From positions 3,224,001-3,288,000 of the forward strand of contig NZ_JQMO01000003.1 of assembly GCF_000744785.1 (NCBI RefSeq): a stretch of DNA of 64,000 nt, written 5' to 3'. The position numbers were made by a program, and so were the translations under genes. Below, one piece after another: positions 17,586-26,182 of the stretch. The notes under the pieces were generated by a model. It searched no databases, had not been told where the DNA came from, and saw nothing but the letters and a program-made list of their open reading frames with translations. Each line of letters opens with the position of its first letter. Position 1 is the first letter of the stretch. This stretch comes from Kitasatospora azatica KCTC 9699. Lineage in GTDB: Bacteria > Actinomycetota > Actinomycetes > Streptomycetales > Streptomycetaceae.

Positions 17586-18152
17586 GTGACACAGATCACA
17601 TTGGTTCAGGGTGATATCACGAAGCAGCGAGTTGATGCCGTGGTCAACGCGGCCAACTCGTCCTTGCAGGGCGGCGGTGGCGTCGACGGTGCGATCCATC
17701 GCGCCGGCGGTCCGGAGATCCTGGCCGAGTGCCGAAGGCTCCGGGCCTCGCACTACGGGAAGGGTCTGGGGGTCGGACAGGCGGTGGTGACGACGGCCGG
17801 GACGCTGCCGGCCAGGTACGTGGTGCACACGGTCGGCCCGGTGTACGGGGCCGAGGAGTACGAGCGCGGGGCGGAGCTGCTGGCGTCCTGTTATCGGGAG
17901 TCACTGCGGCTGGCGGTGGAGTCGGGGGCTCGGACGGTGGCGGTCCCGGCGGTGTCGACCGGGGTCTATCGGTGGCCGATGGAGGACGCGGCGCGAATCG
18001 CTCTGTCGACCGTGGCGGCGGTGGCTGCGGAGGCTGGCGGGGCGGAGTTGGACGAGGTGCGGTTCGTGCTGTTCGGGGCGGAGGCGTACGAGACCTTCGC
18101 GCAGGTGGCGGACGCGTTGGGGCTCGGCCCGGCGGGGCCGCGGGAGGGTTAG
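17586..18152 (+). CDS. Macrodomain ADP-ribose-binding hydrolase
   Basis: 188 residues covering a whole macrodomain. The start ITLVQGDITKQRVDAVVNAANSS contains the GDIT and NAAN (adenine/ribose and catalytic Asn) motifs. GGGGVDGAIHRAGG is the ribose loop, AVPAVSTGVYRWP the diphosphate loop. This is the MacroD/YmdB type that removes O-acetyl- or mono-ADP-ribose. An ADP-ribosylglycohydrolase lies elsewhere in the window (61847-62776) but is not linked. Confidence 0.9.
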   Translation: MTQITLVQGDITKQRVDAVVNAANSSLQGGGGVDGAIHRAGGPEILAECRRLRASHYGKGLGVGQAVVTTAGTLPARYVVHTVGPVYGAEEYERGAELLASCYRESLRLAVESGARTVAVPAVSTGVYRWPMEDAARIALSTVAAVAAEAGGAELDEVRFVLFGAEAYETFAQVADALGLGPAGPREG

Positions 18153-18308
18153 GTGCAGCAGTCTGAACGAGTCAAGGAGCATCACCTGGTGCGCCCCCAT
18201 AGTGGCCTGACGGCGCGTCAACACGCCAGAGGAATTCGATAACTCGTTCGAGTGAATTGAGGGTGCCCCCGGCCGGTCAGGGCCGCTCGCCCCCGAACAG
18301 TTCGCAGC

Positions 18309-19193
18309 TCAGGGCGCCAACGCCGACCACGGCAGGGTGACCTCGCCCTGCCGCCACCGCCCGCGCGCGTCCACCAGTGGCCACTGTCCGGCGAGCGCTT
18401 CGCAGGCGGCCACCCAGCGCTGGCGCACCCCGAACGCCCCGTAGGGTGCGGCCGCGGCCCAGGCCCGGTCGAAGTCGGCCAGGAAGGTGTGCACCGGCCG
18501 GCCCGGCACGTTGTGGTGGATCAGCGCCTTGGGCAGTCGCTCGGCCAGGTCGGAGGGCCGCTCCAGCCCGGCCAACCGGGCCGCGAAGGTCACCGTGCGC
18601 GGCCCCTCCGGGCCGAGCGCCACCCAGACGTGCCGGCGCCCGATCTCGTCGCAGGTCCCCTCGACGAGCAGTCCGCCCGGCGCCAGCCGCCCGCACAGCC
18701 TCTCCCAGACCGCCTCGACCGCCTCCTCCTCGTACTGGCGCAGCACATTGGCGGCCCGGATCAGCTGCGCCGAGGCACCGTCCAGCGGCACCTCGAAGCC
18801 ACCGCGACGGAAGGTCAGCGCGGGCGGCACGGCATAGGGCAGCGCGGCGGCAACCCGGGCCGGCTCGATCTCGATGCCGACCATCCGGATGTCGGAGCGC
18901 ACCGCGCGCAGTCGCCCGTACAGCTCGACCGCCGTCCAGGGCGCCGCGCCGTACCCGAGGTCCACCGCCACCGGCGGCGGGTCGGCCGCGCGCAGCCGGG
19001 CACCGAGCGTGTGGACGATCCAGCGGTCCATCCGCCGCAGGCGGTTGGTGTTGGTGGTGCCCCGGGTCACCGTGCCGACCGGCCGGGTGGCGGGGCCCTT
19101 CGACGCCCGGCGCGCACCCGTCGTACCGGGCGGGACGGTCGCACCGCGCGTGGCGGGATGCCCGAACGAGCCCGGGTCGAAGGAAGCAGCCAT
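18309..19193 (-). CDS. Class I SAM-dependent methyltransferase, adjacent to mshA
   Basis: 294 residues. A SAM-binding motif I variant is seen in VAVDLGYGAAPWTAVEL, the motif II acidic residue in VGIEIEPARV, then LIRAANVLRQY and LAPGGLLVEGTCDEIGR (post-motif III). Its placement divergent from mshA is typical of streptomycetes; substrate unknown. A longer open frame on the other phase (18277-19269) is a shadow. Leaderless -10 box at 19200-19205. Confidence 0.75.
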   Translation of the reverse strand: MAASFDPGSFGHPATRGATVPPGTTGARRASKGPATRPVGTVTRGTTNTNRLRRMDRWIVHTLGARLRAADPPPVAVDLGYGAAPWTAVELYGRLRAVRSDIRMVGIEIEPARVAAALPYAVPPALTFRRGGFEVPLDGASAQLIRAANVLRQYEEEAVEAVWERLCGRLAPGGLLVEGTCDEIGRRHVWVALGPEGPRTVTFAARLAGLERPSDLAERLPKALIHHNVPGRPVHTFLADFDRAWAAAAPYGAFGVRQRWVAACEALAGQWPLVDARGRWRQGEVTLPWSALAP

Positions 19194-19199
19194 CCCCGC

Positions 19200-19205
19200 A
19201 GGGTA
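19200..19205 (-). promoter_or_regulatory. -10 box of leaderless methyltransferase gene
   Basis: Minus-strand TACCCT, 6 nt, then ATG at 19193; no Shine-Dalgarno. Confidence 0.45.
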
Positions 19206-19364
19206 CGCGGACCGGACCGGTGGCCACGGTCCCGGGCGGGCGCGGGACGGGAGGTGCGGCAGGGGTCACTTCCGGACCGGGAATGCCGGCCGCCCGTCCG
19301 GGGTTGTCAGCCTGTTGAACCCAGCAGAGCGGTCAGTGCGGCCGACCAGAAAGGCCCCAGTCAG

Positions 19365-20738
19365 GTGATCCAGCACCCCGTGTCGACGGCATGGCGCGAG
19401 CGGCAGACGCCGCCGCGCGGGCGCCTGCACGCCTTCGCCACCGGCCGCGGCCGCCGTCCGCGCCGGATCGCGATGCTGAGCGTGCACACCTCCCCTTTGC
19501 ACCAGCCGGGCACCGGCGACGCGGGCGGCATGAACGTCTACATCGTCGAGCTGGCCAGGCGGCTGGCCGCGCTCAACATCGAGGTCGAGGTCTTCACCCG
19601 GGCCACCTCCTCCGACCTGCCGCCGACCGTCGACCTGGCGCCCGGGGTGCTGGTCCGCCACGTCACCGCCGGCCCGTACGAGGGCCTGGTCAAGGAGGAC
19701 CTGCCGGCCCAGCTGTGCGCCTTCACCCATGGCGTGCTGCGCACCGAGGCGGGGCACCGCCCGGGCCACTACGACCTGGTGCACTCCCACTACTGGCTCT
19801 CCGGCCAGGTCGGCTGGCTGGCGGCCGAGCGCTGGGGGGTGCCGCTGGTGCACACCATGCACACCATGGCCAAGGTCAAGAACGCCGCCCTGGCCGAGGG
19901 CGACACGCCCGAGCCGGCGGCGCGGGTGATCGGCGAGACCCAGGTGGTGGAGGCGGCCGACCGCCTGATCGCCAACACCGCCGACGAGGCCGGCGAGCTC
20001 TCCACCCACTACGGTGCCCGGACCGACCAGCTGGCCGTGGTGCACCCGGGCGTCAACCTGGACGTCTTCCGCCCAGGCGAGCCGGGTGCCCAGCGCGCCG
20101 CCCGGGCCCGCCTCGGGCTGCCGCAGGACGCCGCGGTGCTGCTCTTCGCCGGCCGAATACAGCCGCTGAAGGCACCGGACGTGCTGCTCAAGGCGGTCTC
20201 GGCACTGCTGGAGCGGCGTCCCGAGCTGCGCGACAACCTGGTCGTCCCGGTGGTCGGCGGCCCGTCCGGCACGGGGCTGGCCAAGCCGCAGGCCCTACAG
20301 AAGCTCGCGGCCCAGCTCGGGATCGGCGATGTGGTGCGGTTCCACCCGCCGGTCGGGCAGCCGGAGCTCGCCGAGTGGTACCGGGCCGCGACGGTGCTGG
20401 TGATGCCCTCCTACAGCGAGTCCTTCGGCCTGGTGGCGCTGGAGGCGCAGGCCTGCGGCACGCCGGTGCTGGCCGCGGCGGTCGGCGGGCTGCCGGTGGC
20501 GGTCCGGGACGGTGAGACGGGCACCCTGGTGCGCGGCCACGACCCGGCCGACTGGGCGCGTGCCTTGGAGCCGTACGTCACCCGGACCGAGCTGGTGGCC
20601 CGGCAGGGCGCGGCGGCGGCCCGGCACGCGGCGGGCTTCGGCTGGGGCGCGGCGGCGGCGACCACCGCCGAGGTGTACGCGGGCGCGCTCGCCCGTCCGG
20701 CCGGGCGGCTCGGCGGAGCCCGGCGCCGGCTGGTCTGA
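19365..20738 (+). CDS. mshA: D-inositol-3-phosphate glycosyltransferase (mycothiol step 1)
   Basis: About 457 residues. Transfers GlcNAc from UDP-GlcNAc to 1-L-myo-inositol-1-phosphate, the first step of mycothiol synthesis. GT4/GT-B fold: RRIAMLSVHTSPLHQPGTGD and AGGMNVYIVELARRL at the N-terminus are diagnostic for MshA. FAGRIQPLKAPDVLLKAV, PSYSESFGLVALEAQACGTP (nucleotide-sugar E-x7-E) and AVGGLPVAVRDGETG form the donor domain. The start is ambiguous: GTG 19365 (GAAAGG about 11 nt upstream) or GTG 19380; the open frame continues far upstream without resemblance. Confidence 0.93.
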   Translation: MIQHPVSTAWRERQTPPRGRLHAFATGRGRRPRRIAMLSVHTSPLHQPGTGDAGGMNVYIVELARRLAALNIEVEVFTRATSSDLPPTVDLAPGVLVRHVTAGPYEGLVKEDLPAQLCAFTHGVLRTEAGHRPGHYDLVHSHYWLSGQVGWLAAERWGVPLVHTMHTMAKVKNAALAEGDTPEPAARVIGETQVVEAADRLIANTADEAGELSTHYGARTDQLAVVHPGVNLDVFRPGEPGAQRAARARLGLPQDAAVLLFAGRIQPLKAPDVLLKAVSALLERRPELRDNLVVPVVGGPSGTGLAKPQALQKLAAQLGIGDVVRFHPPVGQPELAEWYRAATVLVMPSYSESFGLVALEAQACGTPVLAAAVGGLPVAVRDGETGTLVRGHDPADWARALEPYVTRTELVARQGAAAARHAAGFGWGAAAATTAEVYAGALARPAGRLGGARRRLV

Positions 20739-20794
20739 CCGGGCGGTCGTCGATGCGCCGGGCGGCAACCGAGACGTGCGCGCGTACCAGCGGG

Positions 20795-20800
20795 TAACGT
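20795..20800 (+). promoter_or_regulatory. -10 box of leaderless ybjN-like gene
   Basis: TAACGT, 7 nt, ATG at 20808; no Shine-Dalgarno. Confidence 0.5.
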
Positions 20801-20807
20801 CACCGTC

Positions 20808-21341
20808 ATGGCAATCCGTACCAAGGACGAGGCGCTCGGCCTGCTCGCCGCCGCGCTGGACGAGGCCGGCGTGAGCTGGGAGTCGGCCGCCGCCGATCCG
20901 TACACGCTGGTCGCGACGCTGCCCGGCACCCGCAAGCTCAGCACGACCTGTGCGCTGCGGATCGGCGACCACACCCTGTCGGTGAACGCCTTCGTGATCC
21001 GCCGCCCGGACGAGAACCACGAGGGGGTGTTCCGCTGGCTGCTGGAGCGCAACACCCGGCTGTACGGGGTCGCCTACGCCCTGGACTCGCTCGGCGACGT
21101 CTATCTGACCGGCCGGCTGCCGCTGGCGGCACTCACCGCCGAGTCGGTGGACCGGCTGCTCGGCACGGTGCTGGAGAACGCCGACGAGCCGTTCAACACC
21201 CTGCTCGAACTCGGCTTCGCCTCGGCGATCCGGCGCGAGTGGGAATGGCGCACCAAGCGGGGCGAGTCCACCCGCAACCTGGCGGCCTTCGCCCATCTCG
21301 CCGGTCCGCCCGCCGCAGCCGACCGGCCCGCGGCGGACTGA
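20808..21341 (+). CDS. YbjN domain protein
   Basis: 177 residues, cytosolic. The YbjN/T3SS-chaperone-like fold shows as LVATLPGTRKLSTTCALRIGDH, VNAFVIRRPDENHEGVFRWL and GVAYALDSLGDVYLTGRLPL. Downstream of mshA, as in other streptomycetes. Proposed roles in stress and motility elsewhere; no defined activity. Confidence 0.8.
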   Translation: MAIRTKDEALGLLAAALDEAGVSWESAAADPYTLVATLPGTRKLSTTCALRIGDHTLSVNAFVIRRPDENHEGVFRWLLERNTRLYGVAYALDSLGDVYLTGRLPLAALTAESVDRLLGTVLENADEPFNTLLELGFASAIRREWEWRTKRGESTRNLAAFAHLAGPPAAADRPAAD

Positions 21342-21360
21342 CCGAGCTGCGGCGGGCGGA

Positions 21361-22623
21361 TCAGCCGAGCGACCCGGCCCGGACCTGGGCGGCCACAGCC
21401 GCCGAGGCGTCCGCCCGACGTCCGACCACCAGGTACCCGGCCGCCGCCACCGTGCCGAGCACCGCGCAGCCGCCCCAGACCGTGCCGCCACCGGCGTGGT
21501 CCAGCAGGAAGCCGCCGACGACCGGCCCGACGAACGAGGCCGCCGACCAGGCAAGCGAGGAGACGCCCTGGTAGCGCCCGCGGGCGTGGGTCGGCGACAG
21601 CTCGGCCACCAGGCCCATGTTGGTCGGCACCTGGATGATCTCGCCGACCGTCCAGACCGCCACCGTGAACGCGAAGAAGAGCGCCGAGGAGCCCGCGAAG
21701 GCGGTGAGCCCGGCACCCCAACCGGTCAACAGCGCCGCGACCAGCAGCAGCGTCCCGCGGTCGCGTCCTTGGATCATCCGGGTGACCGGGATCTGCAGCA
21801 CGACGATCAGCAGACCGTTCAGTCCGATCACCAGACCGTACTGCGTGGTGCTGAGCCCGGCCTTGCCCATGACCACCGCGAGCGTGGTGCTGCCCTGCTG
21901 CATGATCAGCGCGAACAGGAAGGTCAGGCCGACCAGTGCCATGTACCGCCGGTCGCGAAAGACCGTCCCCAGGCTGATCTGCGGCGCGGCCTTGTCCCCC
22001 GGGGGCACGGCCGGCCGGGACTCGGGGACCTTGGCGAAGACCACCAGCGCGCAGAGCAGCGTGGTGGCCGCGTCGGCGAGGAACAGGGGCAGGTAGCCGT
22101 GCACGGCGATCAGTCCGGCCATCGCCGCCGAGACACCGAAACCGATGTTGATCGCCCAGTAGTTCAGCGAGAACGCACGCACCCGGTCGGCGGCCGGGAC
22201 CACGTCGGCGATGATCGCCGAGATGGCGGGCCGGGCGGCGTTGGCGCTCAGACCGGTCAGGAAGGCCACCGCTGCGATCATCAGCTGACCGTCGGCGAAG
22301 CCCAGCGCCGCCGTGGAGGCGGCGGTCAGCACCTGGGCCACCAGCACGGTGGGCCGCCGTCCGATCCGGTCGGCCAGCACCCCGCCGGTCAGGGAGGCGA
22401 TCGCCGAGCCGAGGCCGAACAGCGCGGCGACCACACCCGCGTACGAGGCCGAGTAGCCGCGGTCGACGGTCAGGTACAGGGCCAGGAAGGTCACCACGAA
22501 GCCGCCGAGCCGGTTCACCAGCGTCGAGATCCACAGCCACCAGAACGCGGACGGCAGCCCGCCGACCGACTCGGTGACGGTGCCGCGCAACCGGGTGGGC
22601 AGCGAGGTGGCGAGGGCGGGCAT
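21361..22623 (-). CDS. MFS transporter
   Basis: 420 residues, about 12 membrane segments. MFS signature GVLADRIGRRPTVLVAQVL after helix 2, and AELSPTHARGRYQGVSSL in the second half. Ser/Gly-rich C-terminus. Drug-efflux-like major facilitator; substrate unknown. ATG start has a GGGAGC ribosome site. Convergent with the YbjN gene. Confidence 0.8.
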   Translation of the reverse strand: MPALATSLPTRLRGTVTESVGGLPSAFWWLWISTLVNRLGGFVVTFLALYLTVDRGYSASYAGVVAALFGLGSAIASLTGGVLADRIGRRPTVLVAQVLTAASTAALGFADGQLMIAAVAFLTGLSANAARPAISAIIADVVPAADRVRAFSLNYWAINIGFGVSAAMAGLIAVHGYLPLFLADAATTLLCALVVFAKVPESRPAVPPGDKAAPQISLGTVFRDRRYMALVGLTFLFALIMQQGSTTLAVVMGKAGLSTTQYGLVIGLNGLLIVVLQIPVTRMIQGRDRGTLLLVAALLTGWGAGLTAFAGSSALFFAFTVAVWTVGEIIQVPTNMGLVAELSPTHARGRYQGVSSLAWSAASFVGPVVGGFLLDHAGGGTVWGGCAVLGTVAAAGYLVVGRRADASAAVAAQVRAGSLG

Positions 22624-22754
22624 GGCGGCTCCCGGGGCGGCAGGTGTCCCGTGAGCGGCGTGGGGTGACCGGACAGCGGGACCGTAAGTGGCAGTGGCGA
22701 CATGCGCACATTACTTGCGACCCTCCGGCCCGGCTACCCGTTTTTTGGCTCCAC

Positions 22755-22760
22755 TAAGCT
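22755..22760 (+). promoter_or_regulatory. -10 box of leaderless gpmA
   Basis: TAAGCT, 7 nt, ATG at 22768; no Shine-Dalgarno. It makes 22768 preferable to the upstream in-frame ATG at 22702. Confidence 0.5.
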
Positions 22761-22767
22761 GTGGGCC

Positions 22768-23526
22768 ATGGCTGACACGACCTACCGACTGATCCTGCTC
22801 CGCCACGGCGAGAGCGAGTGGAACCAGAAGAACCTGTTCACCGGCTGGGTCGACGTCGACCTGAACGAAAAGGGTGAGAAGGAGGCCGCGCGCGGCGGCG
22901 AACTGCTCGCCTCCGAGGGCCTCTTCCCCGATGTGGTGCACACCTCGCTGCTGCGCCGCGCCATCCGCACCTCGCAGATCGCGCTGGACAAGGCCGACCG
23001 CCACTGGATCCCGGTCAGCCGCAGCTGGCGCCTGAACGAGCGCCACTACGGTGCGCTGCAGGGCAAGGACAAGGCCCAGACCCTGGCCGAGTTCGGCGAG
23101 GAGCAGTTCCAGCTGTGGCGCCGCTCCTACGACACCCCGCCGCCGGTGCTGGCCGACGACAACGAGTTCTCGCAGGCCGGCGACGCCCGTTACGCGGACA
23201 TCCCGAGCGAGCTGCGTCCGCGCACCGAGTGCCTCAAGGACGTCGTCGACCGGATGCTGCCGTACTGGTACGACGCGATCGTGCCGGACCTGGCCGCGGG
23301 CAAGACCGTGCTGGTGACCGCGCACGGCAACAGCCTGCGCGCGCTGGTGAAGCACCTGGACGGGATCTCCGACGAGGCGATCGCCGGCCTGAACATCCCG
23401 ACCGGCATCCCGCTGGTCTACGAGCTCGACGCCGACTTCAAGCCGGTCACCGCCGGCGGCCGCTACCTGGACGCCGAGGCCGCCGCCGCCGCGATCGAGG
23501 CCGTGAAGAACCAGGGCAAGAAGTAA
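22768..23526 (+). CDS. gpmA: 2,3-bisphosphoglycerate-dependent phosphoglycerate mutase
   Basis: 252 residues, interconverts 3- and 2-phosphoglycerate in glycolysis. The phosphohistidine loop LLRHGESEWNQKNLFTGWVD is complete (RHG), as are RRAIRTSQIALDKADR, LNERHYGALQGKDKAQTLA and VTAHGNSLRALVKHLDG (second catalytic His). Followed by a strong bidirectional terminator. Confidence 0.95.
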   Translation: MADTTYRLILLRHGESEWNQKNLFTGWVDVDLNEKGEKEAARGGELLASEGLFPDVVHTSLLRRAIRTSQIALDKADRHWIPVSRSWRLNERHYGALQGKDKAQTLAEFGEEQFQLWRRSYDTPPPVLADDNEFSQAGDARYADIPSELRPRTECLKDVVDRMLPYWYDAIVPDLAAGKTVLVTAHGNSLRALVKHLDGISDEAIAGLNIPTGIPLVYELDADFKPVTAGGRYLDAEAAAAAIEAVKNQGKK

Positions 23527-23543
23527 GGCCTTCAGCGAATACG

Positions 23544-23590
23544 ACGACGTGGGTGGGTCCGGCCGAGGAGGCCGGGCCCACCCACGTCGT
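23544..23590. terminator. Bidirectional terminator between gpmA and Cys-rich peptide gene
   Basis: 21-bp stem with a single G-T pair (arms 23544-23564 and 23570-23590) and a GAGGA loop. Serves both converging genes. Confidence 0.85.
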
Positions 23591-23595
23591 TTCGT

Positions 23596-23784
23596 TCAGT
23601 GGCCGCCGCAGCAACCGCCGGTCGCGCTGCCGCACTGGCAGGGTGCACCGGACTGGCAGCCGCAGCCGCAGCCGGGACCGCAGCCGCAGGCGCCGAGCAG
23701 GATCGGCTGGTGAACCGGGGCGCAGCAGGACGCCTGTTCGGTGGCTCGAGGGGTCGGTACGGGCCGGGCGGGGTTGGTGGTCAT
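23596..23784 (-). CDS. Metallothionein-like Cys-rich peptide
   Basis: 62 residues, ATG 23784 preceded by GAGGAGGG. The first half is unstructured. The second half has 11 cysteines, mostly as CxC and CC pairs (ASCC, CGCGPGCGCGCQ, PCQC, GGCCGGH) with a terminal His. Such spacing suits binding of Zn, Cu or Cd thiolate clusters, as in bacterial metallothioneins. No recognised neighbour regulator. It could also be a redox or Cys-storage peptide. Confidence 0.6.
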   Translation of the reverse strand: MTTNPARPVPTPRATEQASCCAPVHQPILLGACGCGPGCGCGCQSGAPCQCGSATGGCCGGH

Positions 23785-23944
23785 GGTGCGGTGCCCTCCT
23801 CGATGGTGGCAGGCAGCGGTGAGAGGCTGCCCGCCCATCGAGTGAAGCTCGCGTACTGACGGAGCGTCAACGGGCGCGTAGGGGTGGGGTCGCGGCTGTC
23901 CCGTGCACCCACACCTCGGCGCGACCAGGTTTGGACCGGCGGGA

Positions 23945-24625
23945 CTACTCGTCCGCGGCGGGCTTCTCCTCGGGGATGAACTCGCCCGCGTGCTCGCCGG
24001 TCACCAGGAAGACGACGCGCTTGGCGACCGAGACCGCGTGGTCGGCGAAGCGCTCGTAGTACCGTCCGATCAGCGTCACGTCCACGCCGGTCTCGATGCC
24101 GTGCTGCCAGCGGTCGTCGATCAGGTGGGCGAAGAGCTCGCGGTGCAGCGAGTCCATCGCGTCGTCGTCGCGCTCCAGCTGCAGGGCGGCGTCCACGTCC
24201 TTGGTGGCGATCACCTGGCCGGCCTTGGACACCAGCCGCTGGGCGAGCTGCCCCATCTCCAGCACGATCGGGTGCAGGTCGTTCGGCACCGCCGTCTCGG
24301 GGTAGCGCAGCCGGGCCACCTTGGCCACGTGCCGGGCCAGGTCGCCACAGCGCTCCAGGTCGGCACTCATCCGCAGCGAGGTGACCACGATCCGCAGGTC
24401 GGTGGCGACCGGCTGCTGGCGGGCCAGCAGGTCGATCGCGCGGTTCTCCAGCTCGTGGTGGAGGTCGTTGACCTTGTCGTCGGCCGCGATCACGCTCTCG
24501 GCCAGCGCCAGGTCGGCGTCGAGCAGCGCGGTGGTGGCCCGGCCCATGGCAGAGCCGACCATCCGGGCCATCTCGACCAGGCTGTCGCCGATCGAGTCGA
24601 GTTCCTCGTGGTACGAGTCGCGCAT
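23945..24625 (-). CDS. phoU: Phosphate-signalling protein PhoU
   Basis: 226 residues, all-helical, with the two PhoU repeats. Metal-binding DxxVNDLHHELE-type motif in ADDKVNDLHHELENRA and its second-repeat counterpart RDDDAMDSLHREL. ERCGDLARHVAKVA and YERFADHAVSVAKR are the paired conserved helices. Dampens the PhoR kinase when phosphate is plentiful. Divergent from phoR-phoP, with PHO-box repeats between. Confidence 0.95.
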   Translation of the reverse strand: MRDSYHEELDSIGDSLVEMARMVGSAMGRATTALLDADLALAESVIAADDKVNDLHHELENRAIDLLARQQPVATDLRIVVTSLRMSADLERCGDLARHVAKVARLRYPETAVPNDLHPIVLEMGQLAQRLVSKAGQVIATKDVDAALQLERDDDAMDSLHRELFAHLIDDRWQHGIETGVDVTLIGRYYERFADHAVSVAKRVVFLVTGEHAGEFIPEEKPAADE

Positions 24626-24791
24626 GCTCTTCTCTTCTCCTCAGTAGCTGTGTCGGTGGCGGTGCCGACCGGCCGTCGCGCCGCTCTTCGAAGCGCCAGA
24701 CCGCTGCTGGTGGCGCGCATCGTACGCGCGCCACGGACCCACACGGGCTGCACTCGCCAGACTGGGCCGTCCGGGCGACGACCCACGGCCG

Positions 24792-24824
24792 CCGCAGTGA
24801 ACCGGCAGCTACTTGAAGGTGAAT
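24792..24824 (-). promoter_or_regulatory. PHO box (PhoP-binding direct repeats)
   Basis: On the minus strand three consecutive 11-bp units: ATTCACCTTCA, a degenerate AGTAGCTGCCG, then GTTCACTGCGG. The 11-bp period and (G)TTCAC core match the Streptomyces PHO box. It lies between phoU and phoR, so it probably controls both directions. Confidence 0.65.
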
Positions 24825-24885
24825 TCTCGGCAACGCGCGGCCGATGCCTTGATCTGACGCTTACAAGGCGCCCGGTCCATGCGCT

Positions 24886-24891
24886 TACGCT
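24886..24891 (+). promoter_or_regulatory. -10 box of leaderless phoR
   Basis: TACGCT, 7 nt, ATG at 24899; no Shine-Dalgarno. Confidence 0.5.
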
Positions 24892-24898
24892 GGTCGGC

Positions 24899-26182
24899 AT
24901 GGACGTGAATGTGGCTGCCGCCGCTGCCTGCGCCATCGCCGGGCTCGGTGTCGGCCTCACCGCCTCCATTGCCTTCCGCTGGAGCGAGCGAGAGCAGGCC
25001 CGGGGCGGCAACAGCGGCAACGGCAGAAGAAGTGGCAGCACGACGGCGGTGAACTCTCCCCTTCAGGAACCGGCCCTGCCGCCGGGCGTGGACACCGTGC
25101 TGTCGGTGCTGCGCTCCTGTGCGATCGTGCTCGGCGACGGCGACGAGGTGGTCAAGGCCAGCTCCGCCGCCTACTCGATGGGCCTGGTCCGCGGTGGCGC
25201 CGTGGCAGTCGAGCCGATGCTCGCGCTTGCCCGGGCGACCCGCCGCGACGGTGAGATCCGCCAGGTCGAACTGGACGTCCCGCGTCCGGGCGTGGCGCGC
25301 TCCGGCGAGCCGCTCTCGGTCTCGGTCCGGGTCGCCCCGCTCGGCTCCCGGCTGGTCCTGGTGCTGGTCGAGGACCTCACCGAGCGCCGTCGGATCGAGG
25401 CGGTCCGGCGCGACTTCGTGGCCAATGTCAGCCATGAGCTCAAGACCCCGGTCGGGGCCCTGTCGCTGCTCTCCGAGGCGGTCGCCGACGCGTCCGACGA
25501 CCCGGAGGCGGTGCAGCGCTTCGCCGGCCGGATGCAGATCGAGGCCACCCGGCTGGCCAGCCTGGTCCAGGAGATCATCGACCTCTCCCGGGTGCAGGAC
25601 GACCGTCTGCTGATGGACCCCGAGCCGGTTCCGGTGGACGAGCTGATCGCCGAGGCGATGGACCGCTGCCGCCAGCAGGCCGCGGCCAAGCAGATCCACA
25701 TCGCGGCCGGCGGCATCGCCGGCCTCCACATCCACGGCGACCGCGGCCAGCTCGCCGCCGCGCTCGGCAACCTGGTCGAGAACGCCGTCAACTACAGTCC
25801 GCCACGGACCAGGGTGGCCATCGCCACCCGCCGGATAGCCAGCGCCGCCGCGATCGGCGAGGCGGACGGCGAGCTGATCGAGATCTCGGTGACCGACCAG
25901 GGCATCGGCATCTCGGAGAAGGACCGCGAGCGGATCTTCGAACGCTTCTACCGGGTGGACCCGGCCCGTTCCCGTGCCACCGGCGGCACCGGCCTGGGCC
26001 TGTCCATCGTCAAGCACGTGGCCGCCTCGCACGGCGGCACCGTCTCGGTCTGGAGCGTCGAAGGCCAGGGCTCCACCTTCACCGTCCGGCTGCCCGCCGG
26101 GCAGAACCCGGCGCCGGCCGCACCGGCGCCCATCGAACCCGCAACCACATCCCCCCTTCCTGCCCCGGAGGCCCGATCGTGA
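24899..26182 (+). CDS. phoR: Phosphate-sensing histidine kinase PhoR (SenX3-like)
   Basis: 427 residues. One N-terminal membrane helix (residues 3-26), a PAS-like sensor region (~65-165), then HisKA with FVANVSHELKTPVGALSL (phospho-His in SHELKTP). HATPase_c follows: N box in NLVENAVNYS, DQGIGISEKD, FERFYRVDPARSR and GTGLGLSIVKHVAASHGG. Phosphorylates PhoP at low phosphate. The last codons overlap the start of phoP. An upstream open frame to 23903 is a shadow of phoU. Confidence 0.93.
   Translation: MDVNVAAAAACAIAGLGVGLTASIAFRWSEREQARGGNSGNGRRSGSTTAVNSPLQEPALPPGVDTVLSVLRSCAIVLGDGDEVVKASSAAYSMGLVRGGAVAVEPMLALARATRRDGEIRQVELDVPRPGVARSGEPLSVSVRVAPLGSRLVLVLVEDLTERRRIEAVRRDFVANVSHELKTPVGALSLLSEAVADASDDPEAVQRFAGRMQIEATRLASLVQEIIDLSRVQDDRLLMDPEPVPVDELIAEAMDRCRQQAAAKQIHIAAGGIAGLHIHGDRGQLAAALGNLVENAVNYSPPRTRVAIATRRIASAAAIGEADGELIEISVTDQGIGISEKDRERIFERFYRVDPARSRATGGTGLGLSIVKHVAASHGGTVSVWSVEGQGSTFTVRLPAGQNPAPAAPAPIEPATTSPLPAPEARS

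Noticed and set aside
18208..18253. Palindromes TGACGGCGCGTCA and ACTCGTTCGAGT
   Set aside because: They lie between convergent genes; short, no promoter context. They may be weak terminators but cannot be supported.
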